Below, one piece after another: positions 63,394 through 64,000 of a stretch of 64,000 bases of DNA (the stretch's first letter is position 1; each line of letters starts with the position of its first letter). A program made the position numbers and the translations under genes. The DNA is from Branchinecta lynchi (Eukaryota; Arthropoda; Branchiopoda; Anostraca; Branchinectidae): the NCBI GenBank assembly GCA_023053575.1, contig JAKZAP010000021.1, positions 14,012,212 through 14,076,211 on the forward strand, read 5' to 3'. The notes beneath the pieces were generated by a model. It had not been told where the DNA came from, ran no database searches, and saw only the letters and a program-made list of their open reading frames with translations.

Positions 63394-63963
63394 GTAAGTA
63401 CATTAACATTGTTGTCTCGAGTTCCGCATATGCCCCAGAACCAGGGTACTCTTTAATTCAGAGGGCATTAATTTCAGTTTCAATTTTATTTACAAAACCG
63501 ATACAACGGTCAAGCCGATTTGGTGGTTCTCGTCCATATCAACACTAGTTATATACAAAAGATAACTCTACACTAGTTTGGGTATAACAAAGACTTGTCA
63601 AACATAACACAAAATTAATGATGCGAGTTGAAAGGTTGACGAAAGCGGGAACAAATGTTCAGCGGGAAAAAAACTTCTTAGGCAAGTAGTCGTTACCTAA
63701 GAACCCCATTACCCTCTTAATAGGACGTTACAGGCTGTGCATTGCCGTAATGCAAGCTCGATTCAAGTCGTGTTGCCTTCATGAAATACAAGTAGTACTG
63801 CACTGCAGTAGAAGTGGTACTGCACTACCACTAGCGCGATACATATCAGGACAGTACGAGGCTGTAAGATCTTTCTATTGCTGCCACTCGTTTTTGGGCG
63901 TCAGCGCAAATTGTCAGCATGCCATGGTTATCCATAAGACTGTCGACTGAAAAGTCGGCCAGT
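63394..63963 (+). other. Cht7: Start of intron 12
   Basis: Follows the exon 12 donor GTAAGT. No repeat or exon recognised before the family B copy at the window edge. Confidence 0.6.
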
Positions 63964-64000
63964 ACACTATAAAAAAAAAATCTTGCAGTATTTGCTACTG
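63964..64000. mobile_element. MITE family B, copy 6, cut by window end
   Basis: CACTATAAAAAAAAAATCTTGC then AGTATTTGCTACTG, the start of the palindromic body. Confidence 0.6.

Noticed and set aside
1..64000. CRISPR arrays, operons, bacterial promoters or prophage
   Set aside because: No regular direct repeats with unique spacers and no dense coding; spliced genes and LINEs show a eukaryotic nuclear origin.

Overview
The window is nuclear DNA of an intron-rich, repeat-rich animal, most likely an arthropod. I cannot name the species. It holds one convincing host gene on the + strand, a group III chitinase of the Cht7 type (two GH18 domains). I assembled it exon by exon from twelve coding exons between 7212 and 63393. 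All introns are GT-AG, every junction keeps frame, and together they give 798 codons. The 3' end lies beyond the window.

Layout. 1-7211: upstream region with LINE debris, several small inverted-repeat elements and one 0.95-kb repeat carrying a 137-bp tandem array. 7212-7284: exon 1 (signal peptide or signal anchor). 10054-57026: exons 2-8, covering a charged N-terminal segment, GH18 domain 1 and a Cys-free linker. 59855-63393: exons 9-12, covering the first two thirds of GH18 domain 2. Both domains keep the DxxDxDxE catalytic motif (E267 and E699 of the assembled protein), so both look enzymatically competent. The 2.4 kb of coding sequence is spread over 56 kb; the largest intron (intron 3) is 17.0 kb.

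The introns and the upstream region are a graveyard of mobile elements. There are remains of at least six non-LTR retrotransposon (LINE) lineages. Most are 5'-truncated, with short microsatellite tails, and all have broken frames. One fragment of a hAT transposase is present (20933-21247). At least a dozen families of short inverted-repeat (MITE/foldback) elements occur, most in several copies, and many are nested in one another. No rRNA, true tRNA gene, CRISPR or bacterial-type operon was seen. One tRNA-like SINE candidate lies near 8.6 kb.

The most notable signals are places where repeats press against splice sites: exon 4 lies between two different MITEs 28 and 45 bp away, the exon 6 donor merges into a retroelement tail, and a MITE starts 15 bp after exon 8. 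Others are a foldback family with 10-15 bp flanking duplications that also seeded a 147-bp tandem array, one MITE split twice by unrelated LINEs, and a near-perfect 84-bp palindrome. I found no evidence for a wholly new biological system. The novelty, if any, lies in the unclassified repeat families and in how exons persist among them.
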